DNA from: Pseudomonas koreensis
GTDB taxonomy: Bacteria; Pseudomonadota; Gammaproteobacteria; Pseudomonadales; Pseudomonadaceae
NCBI RefSeq assembly: GCF_025447595.1
Contig: NZ_JAOEJU010000006.1
Coordinates: forward strand, 62,001-126,000
Direction: 5' to 3'
DNA length: 64,000 nucleotides
The notes under the pieces were generated by a model that was not told the origin of the DNA, did no database searches, and saw nothing but the letters and a program-made list of their open reading frames with translations. Positions 42,513 through 51,301 of this stretch are shown piece after piece. Numbering within the stretch: the stretch's first letter is position 1; each line of letters begins with the position of its first letter. Made by a program: the position numbers and the translations under genes.

Positions 42513-44006
42513 TCATGAGCGCAGTTGAAACCAGGTGGTTTTCAACTGGGTGTACTTGTCGAACGAGTGCAGCGACAGATCGCGGCCGAAACCGGACTGC
42601 TTGCCACCGCCGAACGGCACGGTCACATCCAGCGCATCGACGCTGTTGACTGACACCGTACCGGCTCGCAATTGCCGCGCCACCCGGTGCGCGCGGTGCA
42701 GATCATCGGTCCACAGCGACGCCGCCAGACCGTAGACGCTGTCGTTGGCCAGTTGCAAGGCGTGGGCCTCGTCATCGAACGGAATCACCGCCAGCACCGG
42801 GCCGAACACCTCTTCGCGAAACAGGGTCATGTGCGGCTGCACGTCGGTGAAAATCGTCGGCTGAACGAAGTTGTCCGAGCCGTTGAAACTCAGCTGCCGC
42901 CCGCCGCAGGCGCGGGTCGCGCCTTCGCGTTCGGCCTGATGGATGAAACGCAGAATGCTTTCAGTCTGACGGGTGTCGACTATCGCCCCGGCCGCACTCG
43001 CCGGATCCAGCGGATCGCCCGGCTGCCAGCGTTCGGCCTGAGCTTTCAGCCGCTCGACGAACTCGTCATGAATCGAGCGTTCCACCAGCAATCGCGAATT
43101 GGCCGAGCAGACTTCGCCCTGATTGAAGAAGATCCCGAACGCGGCTTTCTGCGCCGCCAGATCCAGATCCTTGCAGTCGGCGAACACCAGATTGGCGCTC
43201 TTGCCGCCGCACTCCAGCCACACCTGCTTGAGGTTCGACTGCGCGGAGTACTGCATGAAATATTTGCCGACCTGCGTCGAGCCGGTGAACACCAGACAAT
43301 CGACATCCGGGTGCAGGCCCAAGGCTTTGCCGGCCTGTTCGCCAAGCCCCGGCAACACGTTAAGCACACCGGCCGGCAGCCCGGCTTCCAGCGCCAGCTC
43401 GGCCAGACGCAACGCGGAAAACGGTGATTGCTCGGCGGGTTTGAGAATGACCGAGTTGCCCGCCGCCAGCGCCGGGGCGAGTTTCCACGCGGCCATGTCC
43501 AGCGGGAAGTTCCAAGGCACCACGGCGGCGACCACGCCCAGCGCTTCGCGGGTGATAGTCGCCAGCACGTTGGACGCGCTTGGCGCGACCTGATCGTAGA
43601 GCTTGTCGAGGCTTTCGGCGTACCAGCGGAACACCCCGGCGGCGCCCGGCACGTCGATGTTGTAGGCGTCCATCACCGGTTTGCCCATGTTCAGCGAATC
43701 GAGCAGCGCCAGTTCTTCGCGATGGGCCAGAATCAGATCCGCCAGCCGCAGCAGCACTTGCTTGCGCTCGGTGGGCGAACGCCCGGCCCAGGTGCCGGCC
43801 TCGAACACCTGCCGCGCATTGCGCACCGCCGCGTCGACATCTTCTTCACCGCACGCGGCGACGTTTGCCAGCCGCTGGCCGGTGGCCGGGTTGATCGCGG
43901 CAAAGGTCTGCCCCGACTGCGCCGCACACAGCTTGCCGTCGATCACGGCCTGGTACGGATAGCTCAATTCAGCGGCCTTGCGCTGCCAGTCTGCAAGCTC
44001 GAACAC
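42513..44006 (-). CDS. Aldehyde dehydrogenase (PuuC/KauB-like)
   Basis: 497 residues from GTG 44006, where AAGGAGC precedes the start and the protein aligns with PuuC (495 residues); a longer frame running into the LysR promoter is rejected. Catalytic Cys300 (NQGEVCSAN) and Glu265 (VWLECGGKSAN) are present, with PWNFPLDM and FTGSTQVGK. PuuC-type enzymes oxidise gamma-glutamyl-aminobutyraldehyde and other omega-amino aldehydes. It is the first gene of the aminotransferase operon and divergent from a LysR regulator. Confidence 0.9.
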   Translation of the reverse strand: MFELADWQRKAAELSYPYQAVIDGKLCAAQSGQTFAAINPATGQRLANVAACGEEDVDAAVRNARQVFEAGTWAGRSPTERKQVLLRLADLILAHREELALLDSLNMGKPVMDAYNIDVPGAAGVFRWYAESLDKLYDQVAPSASNVLATITREALGVVAAVVPWNFPLDMAAWKLAPALAAGNSVILKPAEQSPFSALRLAELALEAGLPAGVLNVLPGLGEQAGKALGLHPDVDCLVFTGSTQVGKYFMQYSAQSNLKQVWLECGGKSANLVFADCKDLDLAAQKAAFGIFFNQGEVCSANSRLLVERSIHDEFVERLKAQAERWQPGDPLDPASAAGAIVDTRQTESILRFIHQAEREGATRACGGRQLSFNGSDNFVQPTIFTDVQPHMTLFREEVFGPVLAVIPFDDEAHALQLANDSVYGLAASLWTDDLHRAHRVARQLRAGTVSVNSVDALDVTVPFGGGKQSGFGRDLSLHSFDKYTQLKTTWFQLRS

Positions 44007-44166
44007 GGTGGTTGCTCCTTGGACTTTTATTCTTTTGTGAACAGTGCGCAGTGATAGTCGCTCAGGCCCGTGCGCGCTAAAACCAGTAAAAATGTCTTCG
44101 CAGACAATAAAAAAGGTAACCAGCCGATGGCCCCCTCGCGCGCGTATGGGGCTATTGTTCAGGGAC

Positions 44167-44198
44167 AAAAAAACCGCCGACAGAACGGAGGCCGGCGG
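44167..44198 (-). terminator. Orphan terminator-like hairpin in the aldehyde dehydrogenase leader
   Basis: CCGCCG (44174-44179) pairs with CGGCGG (44193-44198); on the minus strand the stem is followed by seven T residues. It lies about 160 bp upstream of the aldehyde dehydrogenase start, between divergent genes, so it could be an attenuator or the end of a short transcript. Confidence 0.5.
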
Positions 44199-44244
44199 CT
44201 TACAAATTGCTTGGATGTGAAATCCGTTCGCTTTGAGGTTCACC

Positions 44245-45159
44245 GTGGCCGCTTACAACCTGCGTCAGTTGAAATACTTCATCACCACCGTCGAATGCGG
44301 CAGCGTCGCCGAAGCGTCGCGCAAGCTGTACATCGCACAACCGGCGATTTCCACGGCGATCAAGGGGCTGGAAGACAGCTTCGGCGTGCAACTGCTGATC
44401 CGTCACCACGCTCAGGGCGTGTCGCTGACACCCAGCGGCGCGCGTTTTTTCCGCAAGGCCCAGGAACTGCTGCGCATGGCCAAGGAGTTCGAACAGAACG
44501 CCCTCGCCGACAACGACGTGGTGGCCGGGCAGATCGATATCGGCTGTTTCGAAACGGTCGCGCCGCTGTACCTGCCGCAGCTGATTGCCGGCTTCTCGGC
44601 ACTGTATCCGGGGGTGAAGATCCGCATCCGCGACGGCGAACAACAGGAACTGGTCCAAGGCCTGACCTCGGGCACCTTCGATCTGGCGATCCTGTACAAG
44701 CACGACCTCGACGCCACCATCGAAACCGAACCTCTGATGCCGGCCCAACGGCCTTACGCCCTGCTGCCGGCCGATCACCGCTTCGCCCAACTCAAGCAGG
44801 TGTCGCTGCGGGACTTGTGCCTGGAACCGATGATCCTGCTCGACGTACAACCGAGCCGCACCTACTTCGTCAGCCTGTTCGAAGAGCTCGGGTTGTCACC
44901 GCGAATCGAGTTCAGCTCGCCATCGATCGAAATGGTGCGCGGCATGGTCGGCCAGGGTTTCGGCTTCTCGATCCTGGTCACCCGCCCGCACTCGGAATGC
45001 ACCTACGACGGCAAGAAAGTCGTGTGCGTGGACATCGTCGAAGACGTTACCGGCTCAGGCCTCGTGGCCGCGTGGCTCAAACGCGGACAGCTGACCAAAC
45101 CGGCGCAGTTGTTTGCTGATTATTGTCGGGAGCAGCTGACGGCCAAGGCCAGTCACTGA
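44245..45159 (+). CDS. LysR-family transcriptional regulator
   Basis: 304 residues from GTG 44245 with GAGG upstream; the TTG at 44233 is an alternative. The HTH spans residues 1-60 (NLRQLKYFITTVECGSVAEASRKLYIAQPAISTAIKGLE across the segment) followed by a LysR substrate domain. It is divergent from the aldehyde dehydrogenase-aminotransferase operon and is its likely activator, with the amine or an intermediate as possible inducer. It ends 3 bp before the convergent hrpB stop. Confidence 0.9.
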   Translation: MAAYNLRQLKYFITTVECGSVAEASRKLYIAQPAISTAIKGLEDSFGVQLLIRHHAQGVSLTPSGARFFRKAQELLRMAKEFEQNALADNDVVAGQIDIGCFETVAPLYLPQLIAGFSALYPGVKIRIRDGEQQELVQGLTSGTFDLAILYKHDLDATIETEPLMPAQRPYALLPADHRFAQLKQVSLRDLCLEPMILLDVQPSRTYFVSLFEELGLSPRIEFSSPSIEMVRGMVGQGFGFSILVTRPHSECTYDGKKVVCVDIVEDVTGSGLVAAWLKRGQLTKPAQLFADYCREQLTAKASH

Positions 45160-45162
45160 CCC

Positions 45163-47682
45163 TCACGTACCTCGTGGTTTGGCCCGGGCAGTGGCTTCAG
45201 CCACCAGCGGATCATCCGGCCAATAGTGCTTCGGATACCGCCCCTTAAGATCCTTCTTCACCTCGGCATAAGTGCTGCGCCAGAAGTTGGCCAGATCCTG
45301 CGTTACCTGCACCGGCCGCCGTGCGGGTGACAGCAGGTGCAGTTTGACCACTTGCCGGCCGCCGGCGATGCGTGGTGTGTCGGCGAGGCCGAACAACTCC
45401 TGCAAGCGCACCGCGAGAATCGGTGGCTGCTCGCTGTAGTCGAGGCGAATCGACGAGCCCGACGGCACGCTCAGGTGATGCGGCGCCTGTTCATCAAGCT
45501 GTTGCGGCAGCGGCCATGGCAGCAGATTGCGCACGATGCTCGACAGGTCGAGGTTGGCGAAATGGCTGAGGCGCGAGACTTTGCCCAGATACGGCATCAG
45601 CCAGTCTTCGAGGGTTTTCAGCAGCGTGGCGTCGCTGACATCCGGCCATTGGCTTTCGCCCTTGGCGTCCAGATCGAGCTGGCGCAACAACGCGACTCGC
45701 GCCTGCCACTGGCGTAGCTCCGGGGTCCACGGCAACAGTTCCAGACCCTTGCGGCGCACCAGATTGACCAGCGCCTGACTACGGGCGCTTTCGTCGAGAC
45801 CGGTCAGCGGCTCGCGGCTGAGGATCAGTTCGCCAACCTTGCGTTGGCGCTCGGCGCGCAATACGCCTTCGCGTTCGTCCCAGTCCAGTTGATCGACGTT
45901 ATGCACCTGTTCGGCCAGCACCGAATCGAACAGCGCCGGATCGAAATCCGCCGCCAGATAAATCCGCTCTTCGCGCTGACCTTGGCGGCTGCCGAGGTCG
46001 GCGATGACGATCCACGGCTCTTTCATCAGGCTGTCGGCTTCGGCGAACAGCGCCGCGCGGCCGTTGGCCAGTCGATATTCGGCACCACCGGCACGCCGCT
46101 GCTGAGCGACGCGATCCGGGTAAGCCAGCGCCAGCAAGGCGCCGAGCCAACGTGGGTGATCCGGGTCGGCGACCGGCTCGCTCGCCTTACCGCGAAGGTA
46201 ACCGCGATATTGCCGCGCCAGTTGCCGGGCACGCTGCACACCGCCCTGGGCACCACGGGCCGCGCGTTCTTCGCCGGACAGCAGCACCAGACGACTGTGC
46301 AGATCCGCCCCGGCGCCGCGCAAAATATCGCGCTCGCCGAGCAACGCGGCGACGTCGCACGCCATGTTCGCCAGCCCAAGTGCCTGACCGCGCAAAAGCA
46401 AATGAGCGATCCGCGGGTGCGCCGGCAATTCAGCCATGGCCTGACCATGGCGATTCAGGCTTTCGCCGTCCAGCGCACCGAGGCGCTGCAACAAATCCTG
46501 AGCCTGCGCGTAAGCGGCGGCAGGCGGCACGTCGAGCCAGATCAGATCACTCGGCGCCACGCCCCAGCGACCGAGTTGCAAAGCCAGGCCAGCCAGATCC
46601 GCCGAGAGGATTTCCGCGCTGCCATAAGCCGCCAGCTGTTCATGCTGATCCTGCGACCACAGCCGATAACACACGCCCGGCTCCAGACGCCCGGCCCGAC
46701 CCGCACGCTGAGTAGCGCTGGCTTTGGAGATGCGTTGAGTGTCGAGGCGAGTCATGCCGCTGCCCGGATCAAAACGCGGCACCCGCGCCAGCCCGGCGTC
46801 GATCACCACGCGCACGCCGTTGATGGTCAGGCTGGTCTCGGCGATGTTGGTGGCCAGCACCACTTTGCGCTGGCCCGCCGGGGCCGGGTCGATGGCGGCG
46901 CGTTGGGCATTCAGGTCGAGTTCGCCGTGCAGCGGGCAGAGCAAGACGTCGCTGCGCTCGCCGATGGCGTCCGCCAATTGCTGATGGACACGCCGGATTT
47001 CCGCCTGCCCCGGCAGAAACACCAACAGGCTGCCGGTTTCATCGTGCAGGGCTTCGAGCACCGTTTGCGTGACGCGTTGATCGATGTATTCGCCGGGCTG
47101 GAACGGCCGACCCCAGCGCATCGTCACCGGGAACATCCGGCCTTCGCTGCGCAGGATCGGCGCATCGTCGAGCAACCCGGCCAGACGTTCGCCTTCAAGA
47201 GTGGCGGACATCAGCAGAATCTTCAGTGGTTGTTCAGCTCGAAACAGCTCGCGACCGTTCAGACTGAGGGCCAGCGCCAGATCGGCGTCGAGGCTGCGTT
47301 CGTGGAATTCGTCGAAGATCAGCAGGCCCACGCCTTCCAGCGCCGGGTCGTCCTGCAAACGCCGGGTGAGGATGCCTTCGGTGACCACCTCGATGCGGGT
47401 GTTGGGGCCGACCTTGCTGTCGAGGCGGATGCGATAACCGACGGTTTCACCGACCTTCTCGCCCAGCTCGCTGGCCAGCCGTTCCGCCGCTGCGCGCGCG
47501 GCCAGTCGACGGGGTTCGAGCATGAGAATGGTCTGCCCGTTCAGCCACGCTTCATTGAGCAGGGCCAAGGGCACGCGGGTGGTTTTACCGGCGCCGGGCG
47601 GTGCTTCGAGCACAGCTTCGTGGCGTGTCGCCAACGCTTCACGCAGGGCGGGTAAAACTTCATCGATCGGCAAAGAAATCAT
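45163..47682 (-). CDS. hrpB: ATP-dependent helicase HrpB (DEAH-type)
   Basis: 839 residues from ATG 47682 with GGGAG upstream. Helicase motifs: APPGAGKTTRVP, LEPRRLAARAAAERLA, IFDEFHERSLD, LMSATLEG, LVFLPGQAEIRR, ATNIAETSLTI and QRAGRAGRLEPG. The C-terminal HrpB domain follows. HrpB proteins are DExH helicases of roughly this length (E. coli 809); their precise role is unclear though links to RNA have been proposed. It is divergent from the lipoprotein gene. Confidence 0.95.
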   Translation of the reverse strand: MISLPIDEVLPALREALATRHEAVLEAPPGAGKTTRVPLALLNEAWLNGQTILMLEPRRLAARAAAERLASELGEKVGETVGYRIRLDSKVGPNTRIEVVTEGILTRRLQDDPALEGVGLLIFDEFHERSLDADLALALSLNGRELFRAEQPLKILLMSATLEGERLAGLLDDAPILRSEGRMFPVTMRWGRPFQPGEYIDQRVTQTVLEALHDETGSLLVFLPGQAEIRRVHQQLADAIGERSDVLLCPLHGELDLNAQRAAIDPAPAGQRKVVLATNIAETSLTINGVRVVIDAGLARVPRFDPGSGMTRLDTQRISKASATQRAGRAGRLEPGVCYRLWSQDQHEQLAAYGSAEILSADLAGLALQLGRWGVAPSDLIWLDVPPAAAYAQAQDLLQRLGALDGESLNRHGQAMAELPAHPRIAHLLLRGQALGLANMACDVAALLGERDILRGAGADLHSRLVLLSGEERAARGAQGGVQRARQLARQYRGYLRGKASEPVADPDHPRWLGALLALAYPDRVAQQRRAGGAEYRLANGRAALFAEADSLMKEPWIVIADLGSRQGQREERIYLAADFDPALFDSVLAEQVHNVDQLDWDEREGVLRAERQRKVGELILSREPLTGLDESARSQALVNLVRRKGLELLPWTPELRQWQARVALLRQLDLDAKGESQWPDVSDATLLKTLEDWLMPYLGKVSRLSHFANLDLSSIVRNLLPWPLPQQLDEQAPHHLSVPSGSSIRLDYSEQPPILAVRLQELFGLADTPRIAGGRQVVKLHLLSPARRPVQVTQDLANFWRSTYAEVKKDLKGRYPKHYWPDDPLVAEATARAKPRGT

Positions 47683-47790
47683 GCTGGCTCCCAAACAGAG
47701 CCGCGAGTATAACGGCGAACTGCTGAGCGTTCGTCAGGGTCTTAACTTCACACGATGACGCTTCGTTAATAGATGACTCAGGAGATTCCC

Positions 47791-48210
47791 ATGCGCTTAC
47801 CTTTTCGCCTGATCGGCGGTGTACTGGTTGCCACCCTGCTCACCCAGATCACTGCGTGCGGTTCGATTTTCTATCCCGACCGGCGCGGCCAGATCGACGG
47901 CAAGATCGACCCGGCGATTGCCGTGCTCGATGCCGTGGGCCTGTTGTTCTACATCCTTCCCGGAGTGATCGCGTTTGCCGTGGATTTCGCCACCGGGGCG
48001 ATCTATTTCGAACCGGGCCACACGGCGCAAGTCGATCCGGCCAAGCTCAAGCAAGCCATCGGCCCGGACGGCCAGGTCGATAACCTCAAGTTGCAGGCTA
48101 TTCTCGAGACTGAGCTGGGCCGCAATCTGCCGCTGGACGACCCGCGCCTGATCCAGCACAAGGGCAGCACCCAGCAACTGGCGATGTTCGGCCTTCAACC
48201 TGCCGCATAA
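47791..48210 (+). CDS. Putative lipoprotein of unknown function
   Basis: 139 residues from ATG 47791 with CAGGAG upstream. The signal peptide ends in a lipobox-like ITAC with Cys23 (LTQITACGS), and a serine at +3 with glycine at +2 does not retain it by the Asp rule, so an outer-membrane location is likely. A second hydrophobic stretch (about 48-65, AVGLLFYILPGVIAFAVDFATG) follows. The C-terminal part is hydrophilic. I do not recognise the family. The cation exporter gene begins 15 bp later, so the two are probably cotranscribed. Confidence 0.72.
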   Translation: MRLPFRLIGGVLVATLLTQITACGSIFYPDRRGQIDGKIDPAIAVLDAVGLLFYILPGVIAFAVDFATGAIYFEPGHTAQVDPAKLKQAIGPDGQVDNLKLQAILETELGRNLPLDDPRLIQHKGSTQQLAMFGLQPAA

Positions 48211-48225
48211 GGAATTGACGCACCC

Positions 48226-49122
48226 ATGACCACAAGCACCGAACACGCCCGCCTGCTGCGGCTGGCGACCCGCGCCTCGGTGGCGGTGGCCTGTACGCTG
48301 ATCATCGCCAAAGCCATCGCCTGGTGGCTGAGCGGTTCGGTGAGCATGCTCGCCGGCCTCACCGACTCGGCCCTCGATGGCGTCACCTCGTTGCTCAATC
48401 TGCTGGCGGTGCATTACGCGCTGCGCCCGGCGGATGACGATCACCGTTATGGTCATGGCAAGGCCGAGTCGCTGGCGGGCATGGCGCAGGCGTTGTTCAT
48501 TGGTGGCAGTGCGGTGCTGATCGCGTTTCAGGCTTATGAGCGTTTGAATAATCCCGAGCCGCTTGGCGCGCCTTGGCTGAGCATCGGGGTGATCGTGTTT
48601 TCCCTGTTGCTGACGGCGGCGCTGTTGATGCTGCAGCATCGGGTGATCAAGCAGACCGGCTCCAACGCCGTGCGGGCGGATTCACTGCATTACCGTTCGG
48701 ACCTGTTGCTCAACGGCAGCATTCTGATTGCGCTGGTGTTGGCCGGATTGGGTTTCGATCAGCTGGATGCGTGGTTCGGTCTGGGGATCGCGGCATACAT
48801 TCTGTGGAGCGCGATCCAGATCGCCCGGGAAAGCTTTTCGGTGCTGATGGATGAAGAGCTGCCGACGGATGTCAGTCAGCACATGCTCGAACTGGCGTGC
48901 GGCGTGCCTGGCGTGTTGGGCGCGCATGATTTGCGCACGCGTATTTCCGGCAATCACTGGTTCGTGCAGTTGCACCTGGAATTGCCGGGGGAACTGACGC
49001 TGTCAGTCGCCCATGGCATCAGTGATCAGGCAGCAGATGCGATTCACAAAGCCTACCCACGGGCCGAAGTGCTGGTGCACGCCGACCCGCAGGAAGTGGT
49101 CAAAGCCGCCCGGGCTCAGTAG
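48226..49122 (+). CDS. fieF: Cation diffusion facilitator, FieF/YiiP-like
   Basis: 298 residues. The four ligands of YiiP zinc site A are present: Asp47 and Asp51 (LTDSALDG), His155 and Asp159 (SLHYRSD). Six membrane helices fill residues 15-215 and a cytoplasmic domain follows from about 220. FieF exports Zn(II) and Fe(II) by proton antiport. It overlaps the convergent DUF6515 gene by seven bases at the stop codons. Confidence 0.9.
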   Translation: MTTSTEHARLLRLATRASVAVACTLIIAKAIAWWLSGSVSMLAGLTDSALDGVTSLLNLLAVHYALRPADDDHRYGHGKAESLAGMAQALFIGGSAVLIAFQAYERLNNPEPLGAPWLSIGVIVFSLLLTAALLMLQHRVIKQTGSNAVRADSLHYRSDLLLNGSILIALVLAGLGFDQLDAWFGLGIAAYILWSAIQIARESFSVLMDEELPTDVSQHMLELACGVPGVLGAHDLRTRISGNHWFVQLHLELPGELTLSVAHGISDQAADAIHKAYPRAEVLVHADPQEVVKAARAQ

Positions 49123-50165
49123 TTGACCTGATAACCGCGACTGCTCAGGCAATTGCCCTGAGCCTGGCGGTAGGCCTGCACCACTTCGGGCGCCGGCTGG
49201 TAGGTCGCGGTGCGCGGATTGAAGCCGCTCTGCTGCACCGCGTACTGATAGCACTCATAGCCATCGCGCTGAACCTGTTCCGGTGACTGACCATTGGCCG
49301 GATAGGCTTCCACGTCATAGCCATTGCCGGTCGGCTGCGATGGCTGCTGTACCGGCGGCTCGACCACCACGTAATCCTGGGTCGCTTCCTGATAGGCGTA
49401 GTACGAACCGGCGGCGAGGAATAGCAGCGAACCGCCGATCCACACTTCCCGAGCGTAATCCGGCAGGTACTGGATGCGAATCCCGCGTGGCGGCTGAACC
49501 ACGATGTAGCGCGGGCCTTGCGGGCGATACCAGTAGCCGCCGGAGTAGAAATAATCCTGTCCGCGATACGGCACGCGGTAGTCGCGATCCGGGAAACGGT
49601 CGATCACATGGCCCGGCCGGTACTGCGGGCCAGGGCCCCAACCATTGCCATGCCCATCGGGACGACCCGGCCAGCGGTTGTCGTTGGGACGGTTGCCGGT
49701 CTGCCAGTTCTGGTGATAGCCGTTTTGCGGACGCTCGTCGCGGTAGTAACCCTGACGGGGTTCTTGGGTCTGGTGCACGGTGTCGGGGCGTGGCTGGATC
49801 GGCAGGTCATTGGCCGGCAGTTGCGGCGGCGGTGGCGGCTGGCGCACCGGGTTGGGGTTGTACGCCGGACGCGGCTGGTTCTGGTTCTGCCACTGGCCGT
49901 TGTTCGGTTGGCCGTGGTTCTGCTGGCCGTTGTGCTCGAACTGGCGGCTGTTGTCGCCACGAATGATGTCGTTGTTCTGCCGCTGCGGATTGTTCTGGCC
50001 GTGCTGCTGATCACCGCCGCCATGCCCCTGATTGTTGCCCTGATGCTCCGGCCCGCGTCCGCCGCCGTCGGGGCCACGATTCTGCGGCTCATCCGCCAGC
50101 GCTTGCGCACCGACACTCACACACAGCAAACCAACACTGGCCAGACGCCAGATGCGCGACTTCAT
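49116..50165 (-). CDS. DUF6515-family protein, secreted, N/Q/G-rich
   Basis: 349 residues from ATG 50165, chosen because GAGGA precedes it; an ATG four codons earlier lacks this. A signal peptide (MKSRIWRLASVGLLCVSVGAQALA) is followed by a long low-complexity region, residues about 30-175, rich in N, Q, G, P and H. A DUF6515-like domain comes next (VPYRGQDYFYSGGYWYRPQGPRY) with a hydrophobic helix (SLLFLAAGSYYAYQEA), then a Tyr/Gln-rich end with two cysteines. Location is periplasm or outer envelope. Its role is unknown. Confidence 0.78.
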   Translation of the reverse strand: MKSRIWRLASVGLLCVSVGAQALADEPQNRGPDGGGRGPEHQGNNQGHGGGDQQHGQNNPQRQNNDIIRGDNSRQFEHNGQQNHGQPNNGQWQNQNQPRPAYNPNPVRQPPPPPQLPANDLPIQPRPDTVHQTQEPRQGYYRDERPQNGYHQNWQTGNRPNDNRWPGRPDGHGNGWGPGPQYRPGHVIDRFPDRDYRVPYRGQDYFYSGGYWYRPQGPRYIVVQPPRGIRIQYLPDYAREVWIGGSLLFLAAGSYYAYQEATQDYVVVEPPVQQPSQPTGNGYDVEAYPANGQSPEQVQRDGYECYQYAVQQSGFNPRTATYQPAPEVVQAYRQAQGNCLSSRGYQVNY

Positions 50166-50300
50166 GAAATTCCTCACTGCGGACTAGAGACTGAAATTAA
50201 GAGGGCGTGTAGCTAAGACCGGGGATGGGCACACCGGGTTCTGCTACAGGTTATCAGTCACGTCATTTATTTATTGAGCGAGATGGCCAAATCGCGGGCA

Positions 50301-50330
50301 AGAAAAAAGGGAGACCCGTCGGCCTCCCTT
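50301..50330 (-). terminator. Rho-independent terminator without an obvious gene
   Basis: Seven-base stem, ten-base loop and six T residues on the minus strand, 135 bp upstream of the DUF6515 start codon. Confidence 0.8.
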
Positions 50331-50515
50331 CTAGAGAACTTCGTCCTGGCTCGACGCTTTTGACGTCGGCTCACCTCACGCCGTCTTCTGGACAGTGTGC
50401 AGCTCGGGGGCCGGCACAACCCCGGTGGGGGTGGCGGCCGCGGCAGGCCGGATTGGGCGGGCCGCGTGGACTGTGTTACCGAGCAGTGATTCTGGTGATA
50501 AGAATAGGCCCGGAG
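50301..50515 (-). ncRNA. Possible small RNA ending at an orphan terminator
   Basis: A clean intrinsic terminator (AAGGGAG/CTCCCTT, 50307-50313 and 50324-50330, then T6 on the minus strand) has no protein gene feeding it: the next gene upstream on that strand is beyond the plus-strand lrp. The 180 bp before it are GC-rich and fold readily. The 5' end is not defined and I do not recognise a known RNA family. Confidence 0.35.
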
Positions 50516-50618
50516 CCGCGACAGATGATTGCGAAGATTGCTCAAATAAACATCACTTGCGCAATTTTTAACCCTGGATAGATAATCCGCCGCAATAGTT
50601 AAGACAAAGGATCGTTTG

Positions 50619-51098
50619 ATGAGCAAACTCGACCGTTACGACCTCAGTATTTTGGCGGAATTGCAGCGCGACGCCCGCATCTCCAACCAGGAACTGGCCG
50701 AGCGCATCGGTCTGTCGCCCTCCCCGTGCTCGCGCCGGGTCAAGCAACTGGAGGACGACGGCTACATTTCCCGCCAGGTCGCCCTGCTCGATCGCAAGAT
50801 GCTCGGCCTGAGCCTGACCGCCTACGTGCTGATCGGCATGGACCGGCACACGCCGGAGCGTTTCGAGAACTTCGAAGCGGCGATCCGTACCTTGCCGCAA
50901 GTGCTGGAATGCAGCCTTGTGACTGGCGTGGATGCCGACTATCAGCTGAAAGTGGTGGTGCCGGACATGGATCACTATCAGAAGCTGCTGTTGGGGCACC
51001 TGACCCGGATCGAAGGCGTGACCAGCGTGCGCTCGAGTTTTGTGCTGAATCAGGTGCTCAACAGCACGGAATTGCCGCTGACTCATCTGCGCAGCTGA
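50619..51098 (+). CDS. Lrp/AsnC-family regulator
   Basis: 159 residues from ATG 50619, with AAAGGA upstream. HTH is within 1-60 (MSKLDRYDLSILAELQRDARISNQELAERIGLSPSPCSRRVKQLE across the region), and the AsnC effector domain follows (LVTGVDADYQLKVVVPDMDHYQ). Its closest type is Lrp-like rather than BkdR by feel, but the target is unknown. The upstream region is AT-rich with TTGCGCAA-like repeats that could be its own sites. A REP pair follows. Confidence 0.9.
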   Translation: MSKLDRYDLSILAELQRDARISNQELAERIGLSPSPCSRRVKQLEDDGYISRQVALLDRKMLGLSLTAYVLIGMDRHTPERFENFEAAIRTLPQVLECSLVTGVDADYQLKVVVPDMDHYQKLLLGHLTRIEGVTSVRSSFVLNQVLNSTELPLTHLRS

Positions 51099-51104
51099 AA
51101 CCGC

Positions 51105-51186
51105 CTTCGCGAGCAAGTCGAATCGTCGCACCGTCGCTCCCACATTTGAAATGCATTCCCTGTGGGAGCGAGCTTGCTCGCGAAGA
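51105..51186. repeat. REP pair, everted order, first copy interrupted
   Basis: The first, reverse unit is split: TTCGCGAGCAAG is followed by TCGAATCGTCGCACCG and then TCGCTCCCACA, so 16 bases replace the start of the second arm. The forward unit CTGTGGGAGCGAGCTTGCTCGCGAAG (51160-51185) is intact. Between them lies ATTTGAAATGCATTCC. Confidence 0.88.
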
Positions 51187-51301
51187 AGCCGGTGCAGGCG
51201 ACGAATGACTGCGGCACACCGACGCAGGTCAATGCTGCGTCGTTCGCCGCTGGCGTATACTCCCGGCCGCCCTTTCAGCCGCGCAGCGCCGGAGATGCCC
51301 G

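Larger units (their letters stand above)
50166..50618. other. Long intergenic region with an orphan terminator
   Basis: About 450 bp between the DUF6515 gene (minus) and the Lrp gene (plus). It has no believable gene. 50340-50515 is GC-rich with self-complementary runs such as ACCCC/GGGGT around 50418-50433; 50520-50600 is AT-rich and suits promoters. The only coding-like frame (minus, 50267-50626) is proline/arginine-rich and unlike a protein. Confidence 0.6.

Noticed and set aside
50267..50626. A 119-codon minus-strand frame across the spacer before lrp
   Set aside because: Starts inside the lrp start region, is proline/arginine/serine-rich, has no ribosome binding site and overlaps the terminator.
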